Below are positions 43,061 through 52,422 of a stretch of 54,060 nt of DNA, one piece after another (the stretch's first letter is position 1; each line of letters opens with the position of its first letter). A program made the position numbers and the translations under genes. The stretch comes from a gamma proteobacterium symbiont of Ctena orbiculata. Lineage in GTDB: Bacteria > Pseudomonadota > Gammaproteobacteria > Chromatiales > Chromatiaceae. The stretch lies in contig NATV01000127.1 in NCBI GenBank assembly GCA_003094535.1, positions 1 through 54,060 of the forward strand. Reading direction: 5' to 3'. The notes below the pieces were generated by a model, which was not told the DNA's origin, searched no databases, and saw only the letters and a list, made by a program, of their open reading frames with translations.

Positions 43061-44581
43061 TCAACGATTGACCCAAATGCCCAACCCCTGCAACAGCCAA
43101 CGGCGCTCTTTTTGCTCCAAGACATGGTGCCATACTATATATGAGAATACCGTCAGTACCACGATGACAAAAACAGATTTCCCCAGCAGGCCATCAAACT
43201 GGGTGGCTAAAAAGAAGAGGACAACCGCAACGAGCATTGAGAGCCCAAAGCCTGGCGCCGACGTTCGGCATTCGGGAATCAATATCAATGACATGGCGTA
43301 GAGTACAAGGGCATCCACCCAAGCCCTCAGCGTCCATACCACAGCCGCTCCCAAAATCCCGTAGTTAGACAGCGCCCACCAGAGCACAACCAGGTAGACC
43401 GGCAACTCCAGCAGGTGAAGCTTCGCCGCCCAATCGGGATGTCCTGCGGACTGCACCAGGGAAAATGGCACCTGCGAGAGACCATAGAGCAGGGCGCCAA
43501 CAACCAGCCAATGCATCACCATGTATCCGTTTGCGGCAAACTCCTCGCCGACCCACAATTTCAATCCGTCATAAGAGAATACGGAGATGACCAACAGCAG
43601 CGGCAGCAGGGCCATGTAAATATAGCTGAGTCCTTTGTTGAAAAGCTCCGCGGAATAGCCTCTATCCTCACCCTTCTCTATTGCAAGGGTGGTCGATTGC
43701 GCAGGCAGCAAAACGGCCATAACTGCAGTAGGTATAACCAGGAGACGAAAAACCACCTCGAAGGGAGTGGTATAGAAGGCCACGGCAGTCACCGACAACA
43801 CGGCGCCGATAACAAACCGATCCATGGAAACCATCAAGGGCACGACCAGATTACTAATCGTCATCCAACCGCCAAATCCAAATAGTGGACGGAGTTGAGT
43901 CGCATCCAGCCTGTATCGATAACCTATCTCAGGAACAATCCGAAACAGCAAGAGAAGATGCGCCAAGACAGCGATAAAACGCCCGGCCACCAGCACCGCC
44001 ACGATGGGGTACAGACTTGTGGAAAAAGGCAATACGGCAACCGGTCCGACAAAGGTAAAAATGCCCATGGGTATGCGGATTGCCGTAAGCATGCCGAACT
44101 GCTGATATGCCGCAATAACCCCTCTCAGGCCTACGGTGATGATGACGAACGGGATCGACAGAGACAACAGGTAAAATGCTTTAGTAGTCTCCTGCTGCAA
44201 CTCCGGCGGAACCTTCAGCACCGAACCGACAAGCCAAGGCGTGAGCATGAAAATGACGCCAAAACCAATCACGCCAAGCACAGCCATCATGGTCATGGCC
44301 GTCCACACCAGCCCCGGTATCCCCTCTTGACGATCCTCACCCAGGCACTTGGCGACCAGTACGGTCAAGGCACGGCCAAGGCCGAAATCGAACAGACTGA
44401 AATAGCCGACAAACATCCAGCTGATGGCCAACAGTCCAAAACGGTCCTTGCCAATCGCGTCAATGAGGATGGGTATGGTAATGATCGCGACCAGGAACGG
44501 CACGCCGATGCTAATCAGGTTCCAAACAACATTCTTGGCTAGGCGGCCACCGCGTATCAGGTCATTTTCTACGGATGGCAT
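43061..44581 (-). CDS. wzx: Wzx-like oligosaccharide flippase (MATE/MOP superfamily)
   Basis: 506 residues with about 12-14 membrane segments and the early LAKNVVWNLISIGVPFLVAII characteristic of polysaccharide-unit flippases. It should move undecaprenyl-linked oligosaccharide across the inner membrane. No Wzy polymerase or Wzz regulator could be recognised in this window. It follows the GT2 gene after 15 bases. Confidence 0.85.
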   Translation of the reverse strand: MPSVENDLIRGGRLAKNVVWNLISIGVPFLVAIITIPILIDAIGKDRFGLLAISWMFVGYFSLFDFGLGRALTVLVAKCLGEDRQEGIPGLVWTAMTMMAVLGVIGFGVIFMLTPWLVGSVLKVPPELQQETTKAFYLLSLSIPFVIITVGLRGVIAAYQQFGMLTAIRIPMGIFTFVGPVAVLPFSTSLYPIVAVLVAGRFIAVLAHLLLLFRIVPEIGYRYRLDATQLRPLFGFGGWMTISNLVVPLMVSMDRFVIGAVLSVTAVAFYTTPFEVVFRLLVIPTAVMAVLLPAQSTTLAIEKGEDRGYSAELFNKGLSYIYMALLPLLLVISVFSYDGLKLWVGEEFAANGYMVMHWLVVGALLYGLSQVPFSLVQSAGHPDWAAKLHLLELPVYLVVLWWALSNYGILGAAVVWTLRAWVDALVLYAMSLILIPECRTSAPGFGLSMLVAVVLFFLATQFDGLLGKSVFVIVVLTVFSYIVWHHVLEQKERRWLLQGLGIWVNR

Positions 44582-44596
44582 ATCGTTAGTGCCTGC

Positions 44597-45412
44597 TTAT
44601 GCCCATCGCCAACCGTGTTTGTGATAAAACACGAATGCGGACTTGGCAAACATGATGATATGTTTCAAACCTTTTTTCGACGCGTTACCGCCCCCATGAA
44701 CGATCCGCACGTCCGGAACATAGGCAATAATGGAGCTCTTTGCGATTCTGATGGAAAGGTCGAAATCTTCGAAATAGACAAAGAAATCTGGGGAAAAGCC
44801 CTTCACCTTGTGCAGAACATTATAACGCACAAACATAAAGCAACCGCTTGCCATGACCTCTTTGCTAAGCGCCTGATCCTGCAGATCCCAGCGCATTTCG
44901 TATTCCTGCAGCCGAGTCTCGAAAATGCGTTTCATGAAACGCGGGGCAAATCCCCTAAGAAACAGATCCAATACTGCAGGATATCGCTTGCAGAGGTATT
45001 GCTTGTAGCCCTCTGGATTCTGTGAATAGGGAGAGAGAAGACCTACGTTATCATGACTCTGCATATAGCGGATCGCCTTGGTGAAGGCGTCCTCGATCAC
45101 CTCGACATCAGGATTGATTACCAGATGATAATCGCTTTGCTCATTCAGAATCACCAGGTTATGAGCGGCACCATAGCCAATATTGCCACCGGTGCCCAAT
45201 ACCATCCATTCATGGCTTCTTTCGCCAACGGTTCGTGATACCAAATCCATCATCTGGCTGAGAATTCCGCCGTTGTCAACCACAACCAACTTTGTCTGCA
45301 GACCTTCGATCTGATCAACGGCATGATCAAGCGCGGCCACAATACTCCGCAACGTCTGCCCAAGCGTGGTCAGGCCACTGTCATAATAGACAATCGAGAT
45401 GACGAGCTTCAT
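44597..45412 (-). CDS. Rhamnosyltransferase-like glycosyltransferase family 2
   Basis: 271 residues from the ATG at 45412 (GGTGAAAAG upstream). GT2 landmarks are VVVDNGG, GNIGYGAAHN, NPDVEV as the metal site, and the acceptor-side FVYFEDFDLSIRI. It resembles WbbL-type dTDP-rhamnosyltransferases, but donor identity is inferred only from overall pattern. Located between the DUF3144-like gene and wzx in one minus-strand unit. Confidence 0.85.
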   Translation of the reverse strand: MKLVISIVYYDSGLTTLGQTLRSIVAALDHAVDQIEGLQTKLVVVDNGGILSQMMDLVSRTVGERSHEWMVLGTGGNIGYGAAHNLVILNEQSDYHLVINPDVEVIEDAFTKAIRYMQSHDNVGLLSPYSQNPEGYKQYLCKRYPAVLDLFLRGFAPRFMKRIFETRLQEYEMRWDLQDQALSKEVMASGCFMFVRYNVLHKVKGFSPDFFVYFEDFDLSIRIAKSSIIAYVPDVRIVHGGGNASKKGLKHIIMFAKSAFVFYHKHGWRWA

Positions 45413-45459
45413 CTTTTCACCAATCAGAGAGCAGCCCGGCCGGTTTGCAGTGGCGCCGT

Positions 45460-45750
45460 TCAATCCCCACTTTTAATCTCCTGTCCGGAACTCTGGATAA
45501 TGTGCTTCTTGATATCCTGCACCCTGTTTGCGTGATGGCGATATGAATCAACCAGCTTATCAACGCCACTGGGACGCAGGTAACCTTCATTGCCGGCGGC
45601 TACATATGATCCATAAGTTGCTGAAGCGGACATCAGCGCAGCATTTATCGTCGGTAGACTTTTTCCTTCATCCTTCATTTCATTAGCCAATTGCACGAAG
45701 CGCTCGACCAATCCGGTAAACTCCTTGAGCTGTTCTATATTTTCTGTCAT
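45460..45750 (-). CDS. DUF3144-like small protein
   Basis: 96 residues, helical, no signal peptide. The stretch RFVQLANEMKDEGKSLPTINAALMSASATYGSYVAA matches the pattern of DUF3144 proteins as I recall it. Function is unknown. Its ATG overlaps the stop codon of the 993-residue glycosyltransferase gene as ATGA (45747-45750), so it is translationally coupled within the polysaccharide operon and may be an accessory to that enzyme. Confidence 0.65.
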   Translation of the reverse strand: MTENIEQLKEFTGLVERFVQLANEMKDEGKSLPTINAALMSASATYGSYVAAGNEGYLRPSGVDKLVDSYRHHANRVQDIKKHIIQSSGQEIKSGD

Positions 45751-48728
45751 CGATCATCTCCATCCACTACACCTTTCCAGTTGAGTGAAAAATCTTCACC
45801 GCAACGGGTCAGGTTGGGATTGTAGGCAGGGTCGCGTTCCAAAAGCGGGCCATACTTGTCAAGCATATACTCCGCCTCCAGGGTAAATCGTCGTTGTTTA
45901 TCCGGGGTATCCTCGGCGCCGCGGGATGCGGATTCGTGGTGGATCATCTCTGCATAGGGAGTCCACAGATTGTAATAACCTTTCTGGTAAATGCGTATGC
46001 ACAAATCCACATCATTAAAGGCAACCGCCAGGTTGTCGCTGTCAAAACCGGAAACCGTATCAAACACCTCCCGACGCAATAGCAGGCAGGCAGCGGTGAC
46101 CGCGGTGTAGTTCTGGATCAGAACCGACCTGCCCATATATCCCTTGTCGGCACTGGTCGAATATTTCATCGCATGTCCGGCAACACCGCCCAGACCAAGC
46201 ACCACGCCACCATGCTGCAGGCGCCCGTCCGGATACCAGAGCTTTGCCCCCACGGCACCAATTTCCGGTCTCAGTGCATGACTGACCATCTCTCCCAACC
46301 AGTCATCGTTGATGATTTCAATATCATCGTTCATGAAGCAGAAGAGTTCGCCCTTAGCCATCTCACAGGCATAATTGTTTATCGCGGAGAAATTAAACGG
46401 CTTGTCGTAGCGAACGACAGTGATATTGCTTATGTTGCTAAGCTGCCGCAAATAGTCGAGGGTCTTGGCATCGTCACTTTGATTGTCGACGACAAGGATT
46501 TCATAATTGCTATAAGCGGTTTTACTTTTTATGCTCTCCATGCACTGGCGCAAGAGAGATTCACCGTTGCGCGTCGGTATGATGATCGATACCAGGGGCA
46601 GGCGCTTGGGAAGACCATAGCGCACTCTGATCATCCCAGGTATCAATTCGGATTCCGTTACCTCTGCGTCGATTTCTCTGGCCTTGAGATCATCCTCAAC
46701 AGCACGAATTGCCGCCTCGATCGCATAGCTCTTGGCGTCCGCACCGGATGCTGTGCTTTCGGGAATGGCGCGCCAGTGGTACAAAATCCAGGGAATATGG
46801 CGAACCTGCCTGCGCACATCCAGCTCCCTTAGGCAGCGGAGCGCCAAATCGTAATCCTGGGCGCCGTCAAAATCCTCTCTTATGCCTCCCACCTTCTCCA
46901 CCAGCTCACGTCGATAGACACCGAAGTGACAGATCATGTTGTGCGACCGCATCAGGTCGGGATTGAAGTCCGGTTTGAAATAGTGATCGAAACGAACGCC
47001 CTCACTGTTCAGTTTATCCTCATCTGAATAGATCAATTCGGCCTGCGGATGCAGGATGATTTCCTGGGCGACAAAAAACAGCGCGTACGGGGTCAGAACA
47101 TCGTCGTGGTCCATCAGGCCGACATAATCACCCGTTGCCAGTGACAAGGCAGAATTTGTCGCAGCGGCAATATGGCCGTTTTTCTCGCGATAGATCACCT
47201 TTATCTGCTTGTAACGAGCTGCATATTCGCGCAGCACGCGTTTGATGTGGGGCTTTGTCGAGGCATCGTCGGCAATGCACAACTCCCAGTGCCGATAGCC
47301 CTGCTTTAAAACCGACTCTATAGCGGCGCGCAACCAGGTCTCGGCCACATTGTAGACGGGCATCAGTATGGAAATAAGCGGACTCTCAGCATGATTGCTG
47401 AGCGTCAAAACGCCCTTGGCCGTCGGTACGCCTACAGGCTCAACCTCGTCGATCCATAACGAATAGTTGTAGGTTGGCGAGGTATCCGTAAAAAGATGTT
47501 TGAGTATCGAGCGCCAATTGCCGCCATCATCCTTGTGCTTGAGTTCTGCAATTCGCGAGGTGAAAAGCCCCGGCTCCTTAATGTAACTTTTCACCTGCGG
47601 CAGGGCACTGCGCCACAGGCGCAGCGGTGTCGTCAGCGCCATGTAACCGCGCCAGCCACGGCTGTTCGTAACATCCTTCAGGCTTTGTCTATAACGTGTT
47701 GCCTCGGCAGTCATGTGGCCGACTTCCGCATAGGCCGCGCTCAGCTGGCGGTCCAGCTGCTGCAACTCCTGACGCAGCACGTTTTTCTCCGCCGCCTCCT
47801 GTTGCAGCTCCGCGATGGTCTTCGACAGTGACTCGATCTGCGCGGTATGCTGATCACGCAAGTCGTGCAATAGGGTGAGATGCTCCTGTTGCTGCTCCAG
47901 CAGCTTGTCTCTCTCCTCGATCATCTCTAAACGCGTGGCCGCGGTGGTCCCCGCCTGGTGGAGCTCCTCGAGCAGATTGCGATAGACCTCCAGCGAAGAC
48001 TCCATCGGCTTTTCCGACAAAGCGGGGAAGTCGCCGGCTGCAGCCGAAGCGTCAGGCACTGCGGATACGATAAATTGAAACGCTGCTGCCTCCGGGGTAT
48101 GAAACAGGGCCAAACCCCGTTCGCTGGCTTCAAATCCCAGGCGGTTGAGTCGGGATTCCACCGCTGAATCCGCCATGTCGTGAAAGGTATAGGAGAGTTC
48201 ATCCACCCTGAATCCACCACGAACGAAGAGCTCTCGCAGGGAGTGGTAGGTGAAGAGGTGGAGATGGGTGCGGTCCAGCAACCCGGTATCCTCGTAGGTG
48301 AAACGCCCCTCCAGCAGCTCGAGCCTGAGCGCGGCATGGGCGCCGTTGGGCACGGACGCGATCAGGCGTCCGCCCTCGAGCAACAGGCCGGGCAGGGCCT
48401 TCAGCAGGCTGATCGGCTCCCGCAGGTGCTCGAGAATATCGGCGCAGGTGATGATGTCGAATCGCTCGTCCCCAAGCCGCTTCAGCCAGTTAGGCTTCTG
48501 CACATCGCCCACGATGACCCTGTCACATGCCGATTTGGCCTTGTTGGCCATTGCCCGGTCATATTCGACGCCGACCACGTAACAGCCCATCTCGCGCCGC
48601 AGGTATTCGGACATGTAGCCTGTCGCACACCCCAGCTCGAGCACGCGGCTGCCAGGCGGAATTCGCCTAACTATCTGAGTATGAGAATTATTCTCGACAT
48701 TCAAATCGAGTTTAAAATCGTATTCCAC
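45747..48728 (-). CDS. Methyltransferase-coiled-coil-GT2-GT2 fusion protein
   Basis: 993 residues in four parts. A class I SAM methyltransferase (1-225) has VLELGCATGYMSEYL and ITCADILEHL. A coiled coil spans about 255-350. The first GT2 domain (about 450-690) has ISILMPVYNV and MDHDD at 539-543. The second GT2 domain (about 710-960) has VSIIIPTRNG and FMNDDIEI near 798. Such fusions extend and modify O-antigen or capsule chains; the methyltransferase could cap or decorate the polymer, and the coiled coil may set chain length as in WbdD-type rulers. Sugar donors are not readable. Coupled to the DUF3144-like gene downstream. Confidence 0.88.
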   Translation of the reverse strand: MEYDFKLDLNVENNSHTQIVRRIPPGSRVLELGCATGYMSEYLRREMGCYVVGVEYDRAMANKAKSACDRVIVGDVQKPNWLKRLGDERFDIITCADILEHLREPISLLKALPGLLLEGGRLIASVPNGAHAALRLELLEGRFTYEDTGLLDRTHLHLFTYHSLRELFVRGGFRVDELSYTFHDMADSAVESRLNRLGFEASERGLALFHTPEAAAFQFIVSAVPDASAAAGDFPALSEKPMESSLEVYRNLLEELHQAGTTAATRLEMIEERDKLLEQQQEHLTLLHDLRDQHTAQIESLSKTIAELQQEAAEKNVLRQELQQLDRQLSAAYAEVGHMTAEATRYRQSLKDVTNSRGWRGYMALTTPLRLWRSALPQVKSYIKEPGLFTSRIAELKHKDDGGNWRSILKHLFTDTSPTYNYSLWIDEVEPVGVPTAKGVLTLSNHAESPLISILMPVYNVAETWLRAAIESVLKQGYRHWELCIADDASTKPHIKRVLREYAARYKQIKVIYREKNGHIAAATNSALSLATGDYVGLMDHDDVLTPYALFFVAQEIILHPQAELIYSDEDKLNSEGVRFDHYFKPDFNPDLMRSHNMICHFGVYRRELVEKVGGIREDFDGAQDYDLALRCLRELDVRRQVRHIPWILYHWRAIPESTASGADAKSYAIEAAIRAVEDDLKAREIDAEVTESELIPGMIRVRYGLPKRLPLVSIIIPTRNGESLLRQCMESIKSKTAYSNYEILVVDNQSDDAKTLDYLRQLSNISNITVVRYDKPFNFSAINNYACEMAKGELFCFMNDDIEIINDDWLGEMVSHALRPEIGAVGAKLWYPDGRLQHGGVVLGLGGVAGHAMKYSTSADKGYMGRSVLIQNYTAVTAACLLLRREVFDTVSGFDSDNLAVAFNDVDLCIRIYQKGYYNLWTPYAEMIHHESASRGAEDTPDKQRRFTLEAEYMLDKYGPLLERDPAYNPNLTRCGEDFSLNWKGVVDGDDR

Positions 48729-48881
48729 AGGGTCTTAACCACTCAGTGAGCTACCGTTGCAATTTCATATGTGCCAACAGCGCCTGGATGATATTTCAGG
48801 GTAGGTTATCCAGCGGAATTCTATCGAATTCTCACATAACTGAATAGGGAAAGAACTTCATGCTGGTAATCGGAGTGGGCC

Positions 48882-49673
48882 TCAGAACGCGCTTCGATGG
48901 CTCTCCAAGACATTGAAGTAGAATTCAGGATGCTGCGAAAAGAGGGGTTCATACCGGTCCAGAATCAGCTGCAGGATCTCCCGATCACCCCCATCCGGAG
49001 CAATAGGCTCGAACCAGTAGACCTTGTGCCGCTTCTCCCCTGCATCATAGTACCCCAAATAGGGAAGGATTCTGCACTTGGCTCTCTTTGCCATGAGTAC
49101 AACCGTCTTAGGGAGGTAGTAGTCACCTCCCATGAATCTCAGTCCCAGCTCCTTCTGCGGCAGGCCATGCTCCCTCACGTCGAGGATCACGATCTGGCTA
49201 ATCCCGGACCTCAACTGCTGTACGTGGGAGAAGAAGCTCTCCGTAGATAGCCTGCCGGGATAACCTGACAAATGCTGCCGGCTATGACCGAACCTCTCCC
49301 AGAAATAGGTAACGGGGCTCCCTTGCGGATGGTTGCGACCAGTCATCACCATCTGGCTGCCGATGCCATAGAGTTGATACAACGATGCGGGATACATGCC
49401 CCACTGTCCGAAATGGATACTGGTTATGACGTAGGGCTCATTCGGATCTATCGCCTCGGTGCCGTAATGAACAAAATTCTTCTTCAGATAGTCGGCACCA
49501 AGCCAGACCACTTCCAGCCTCATGGCGGTAAGATAGGCGTCCCTCCGATCTGCCGGCCTGGAGAGCGCCAGCAGCACTTTCCGGGCAAGGGGATAGCTGA
49601 CGATTCCCGGCAGCAGCGGCAGAAGAAGGCGCTGTTTCCAGATATCCATGCTATCTACGTAGAATCTAGCCAT
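48882..49673 (-). CDS. LpxL-like acyltransferase family protein with altered motif
   Basis: 263 residues from the ATG at 49673; an extension to 49778 is possible but lacks a ribosome site. The overall pattern resembles the LpxL/HtrB lysophospholipid acyltransferase family, including ITSIHFGQWGMYP around 83-95. The family catalytic pair is His plus Glu in HxxxxE (for example HFGNWE); here H87 is kept but the acidic position is Gly (G92). It may therefore be inactive, use another residue, or belong to a sister family. It ends 153 bases before the methyltransferase-GT2 gene and is divergent from the OafA-type gene. Confidence 0.68.
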   Translation of the reverse strand: MARFYVDSMDIWKQRLLLPLLPGIVSYPLARKVLLALSRPADRRDAYLTAMRLEVVWLGADYLKKNFVHYGTEAIDPNEPYVITSIHFGQWGMYPASLYQLYGIGSQMVMTGRNHPQGSPVTYFWERFGHSRQHLSGYPGRLSTESFFSHVQQLRSGISQIVILDVREHGLPQKELGLRFMGGDYYLPKTVVLMAKRAKCRILPYLGYYDAGEKRHKVYWFEPIAPDGGDREILQLILDRYEPLFSQHPEFYFNVLESHRSAF

Positions 49674-49923
49674 TGATAAATCGTTACCTGGACCAGCTTG
49701 TGCCTTATTGCTATGAGATCGACTAGTATAAAATAATATAGCTGATATTCGGCTGCCGATTGCCTGAGATATCAACAACCCCAGCCATGGATAATTTCAT
49801 TTTATGCACAAGCTAAGCGACTATGGCAAAATAGGCTGAATTCCTCAGATGTACTCTATGCCACAGATTTAAACTCTCCACTAGCAACGGCCCGACAGAA
49901 GGCATCAGCGAAAGACCCATGCA

Positions 49924-51213
49924 ATGGAAAATGGAGGATATGCCATTTACAAAGCGAGTTTAAACCTGCTCCGCAACAATCTTACCGATCTATTCCAACA
50001 AAAGCAGGGCAGATTCCAGGCACTCGACGGTCTGCGCGCCATCGCCATCATCCAGGTCGTACTGTTTCACTGTCTCTATCTCAACTACAGCACCATCCCG
50101 GCCGTCAAGAGAGAAGCGCTACTGACGCAGATGTCGCCCTGGCTTAACTGGATTTGGCAGGGAGACAAGGGAGTCGACCTCTTTTTTGTGCTATCCGGCT
50201 TTCTCATCACTATGCTTCTGCTCAGAGAGCATCTCAACAGCGGCAAGGTAAGCATAACTGGTTTTTTCACAAGACGCGCCGGGCGAATCGTACCCGCCTA
50301 CGTTCTGCTTTTAATCACCGGTTGGCTGGTTGCCGAACCTAATCACGAGTATCTCTGGTCCAACCTTCTGTTCATCAACAACATAACCCATCCGGACTCA
50401 ATCTATCTGCCTTGGAGCTGGTCGATCACTGTCGAGGTTCAGTTTTATCTGCTGTTTCCCATCATTGCGCTGCCAGCGATCATCCACAGTCGCCGTCCAT
50501 TTACAGTCGGTGTCCTAATTGTACTGGCGGCACTGATCGCGCGGCAGGCCATCCTCTATCACAACTACAACCTGGTAACCATTCCATTCTACGAACAGGT
50601 CTACGATCCGGTGAGGTTCAGCGCCTGGTGGCGGGAAATATATATCCAGTTATATACAAGGGCCGGCCCCATCGCATTCGGAATCGCGGCCGCGGTCATC
50701 TATACCTTTTATGATGATAGATTGAAGGCGTTCATCGAAAAAAAACCCATGGTGACCAAGACCACTATCGTACTCGCGCTGTTGATCTCCCTGTTTGCCC
50801 ACTCGGTGCCTTATCATGACCCTACGCAAAACTATCTGGAGAGCATAGGGATTAGCGCCAACTTTTGGCTCTTGGCTCAACATAGAAATCTCTATGCACT
50901 ATGCAGTGCCGTGATACTTCTTTTTGTCCTCACTCCGCGAGGCTATTTCAGGTCGCTCCATACCATCCTGAGCAGCCGTATTCTTGGCTTTATCGCAAAG
51001 ATCTCCTACTCCGCTTATCTGTTTCATATACTGCTTCTCAACACCGTCTTCAGGCAGCTGCGAAACCTCCTGCCCGATAACATTGGAGAACCCGGCTGGT
51101 TACTGCTCGGCAGTGTGCTTACTATTGCCATGACAATTGCGGCGGCCTCGGTAATCTATCTCGTTGTAGAAAAGCCGTTCATCGATCTGACGCATAAAGG
51201 CCACGCGAAATAG
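49924..51213 (+). CDS. OafA-type membrane O-acyltransferase (acyltransferase 3 family)
   Basis: 429 residues with about ten membrane helices. The N-terminal motif FQALDGLRAIAIIQVVLFH carries the family R and H residues. The second landmark is GVDLFFVLSGFLITMLLL, followed by FFTRRAGRIVPAYV. These proteins O-acetylate surface glycans using acetyl-CoA-derived groups. It is encoded on the opposite strand to its neighbours, with its own AT-rich upstream region (49674-49923), so it may be controlled separately. Convergent with wzt. Confidence 0.88.
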   Translation: MENGGYAIYKASLNLLRNNLTDLFQQKQGRFQALDGLRAIAIIQVVLFHCLYLNYSTIPAVKREALLTQMSPWLNWIWQGDKGVDLFFVLSGFLITMLLLREHLNSGKVSITGFFTRRAGRIVPAYVLLLITGWLVAEPNHEYLWSNLLFINNITHPDSIYLPWSWSITVEVQFYLLFPIIALPAIIHSRRPFTVGVLIVLAALIARQAILYHNYNLVTIPFYEQVYDPVRFSAWWREIYIQLYTRAGPIAFGIAAAVIYTFYDDRLKAFIEKKPMVTKTTIVLALLISLFAHSVPYHDPTQNYLESIGISANFWLLAQHRNLYALCSAVILLFVLTPRGYFRSLHTILSSRILGFIAKISYSAYLFHILLLNTVFRQLRNLLPDNIGEPGWLLLGSVLTIAMTIAAASVIYLVVEKPFIDLTHKGHAK

Positions 51214-51228
51214 GCGGTCACCCGATCG

Positions 51229-52422
51229 TCACTGCTTCACCAGCAGACTTTTCTCAAGATCCCACTCGACGGCAAGCCTGACCATGGCAGGAGAGCGTAT
51301 TTCATCGCTATCGACTACATCTATTTCCCGCTCCAGATAGTGCTCTATGGTCAACAGCGATTCATCCAGCAGGCCGGCATAGACGATATATTGACCTTCT
51401 CTCAAGAGACCGGTTTCCACTGACATGTTTACGCTATACTCACCCGGCGCCAAGCGGACAGCCGGCAGGCCATTCTCCAGCGAGGTCTCTGCAACCATTC
51501 TGGTCATTGTCTCTTTCTGATCGATAGCCACACCGAGAACATAACTGTCCTCTCGCAATACCCGGAATCTGAGTTTGACCGACAAACGGTCTCCACGGGT
51601 GATATGGGTTTCCGGCTCGATCAACATCTCCGTAACCTGACAGTGCAGGTCGGCCTGTCCGCCACCCTCTTCGGTTCTCAGTTCGGTATAGAGATTCCTA
51701 TCCTCCAGCGAACTGGCGACATACTGGTCCACGACCTCGCCGACCTCACCAAGGGCCATAACGTTGCCGTTCTCCAGCCAGATTGCACGATCGCAAAACT
51801 GCATGACGTGATGCATACTGTGGGAACAGAACAGAATCGTGGTTCCCGACTTCTGGATCTCAATCATGCGCGCCAAACATTTTTTTTGAAAATTCCTGTC
51901 ACCGACAGCCAGTGCCTCGTCGATGATCAGGATTTCCGGATCCACCATGGTCACCAGGGAGAAGGCAAGGCGCACCACCATTCCCGTAGAGTAGGTTTTT
52001 ATCGGTTGGAAAATCGCCTCGCCCAACTCGGAGAATTCGACAATCTGTTCATATCGCGCGGCAATCTCATGCTTGTGGACCCCCATCAGGGCACCTGCGT
52101 AAAAGAGGTTTTCATGCCCGGTGAAGTCCGGATGGAAGCCCGTACCCAGCTCCAATATCGCGGTCAGTCTACCCTGGTACTCCACCTTTCCGCTGGTGGG
52201 TGTGATGGTTCCCGTGACCAGCTTCAACAGCGTGCTCTTGCCCGCACCGTTGTTGCCGATGACACCGACCGCCTCCCCCTGCGTCACCTCCAGATCGACA
52301 CCCCTCAACGCCCAATGTTCCTGGTGGCGTTTACGGCCTGTAAGCAGCTCAAACAGCCGCTGCCGGGGAGAAGGATATACTCTATAGAGCTTGCCTAGGT
52401 CTTGGAGTACTAATTTGCTCAT
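51229..52422 (-). CDS. wzt: ABC exporter ATPase, Wzt-type with C-terminal substrate domain
   Basis: 397 residues. The ATPase (1-240) has Walker A GNNGAGKST (56-64), signature region YSTGMVVRLAFSL (144-156) and Walker B ILIIDEALAVGD. The C-terminal 150 residues form a beta-rich domain like the Wzt carbohydrate-binding module that recognises finished O-antigen ends. It powers export of a completed lipid-linked polysaccharide through Wzm. Its ATG overlaps the wzm stop (ATGA, 52419-52422). Confidence 0.9.
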   Translation of the reverse strand: MSKLVLQDLGKLYRVYPSPRQRLFELLTGRKRHQEHWALRGVDLEVTQGEAVGVIGNNGAGKSTLLKLVTGTITPTSGKVEYQGRLTAILELGTGFHPDFTGHENLFYAGALMGVHKHEIAARYEQIVEFSELGEAIFQPIKTYSTGMVVRLAFSLVTMVDPEILIIDEALAVGDRNFQKKCLARMIEIQKSGTTILFCSHSMHHVMQFCDRAIWLENGNVMALGEVGEVVDQYVASSLEDRNLYTELRTEEGGGQADLHCQVTEMLIEPETHITRGDRLSVKLRFRVLREDSYVLGVAIDQKETMTRMVAETSLENGLPAVRLAPGEYSVNMSVETGLLREGQYIVYAGLLDESLLTIEHYLEREIDVVDSDEIRSPAMVRLAVEWDLEKSLLVKQ

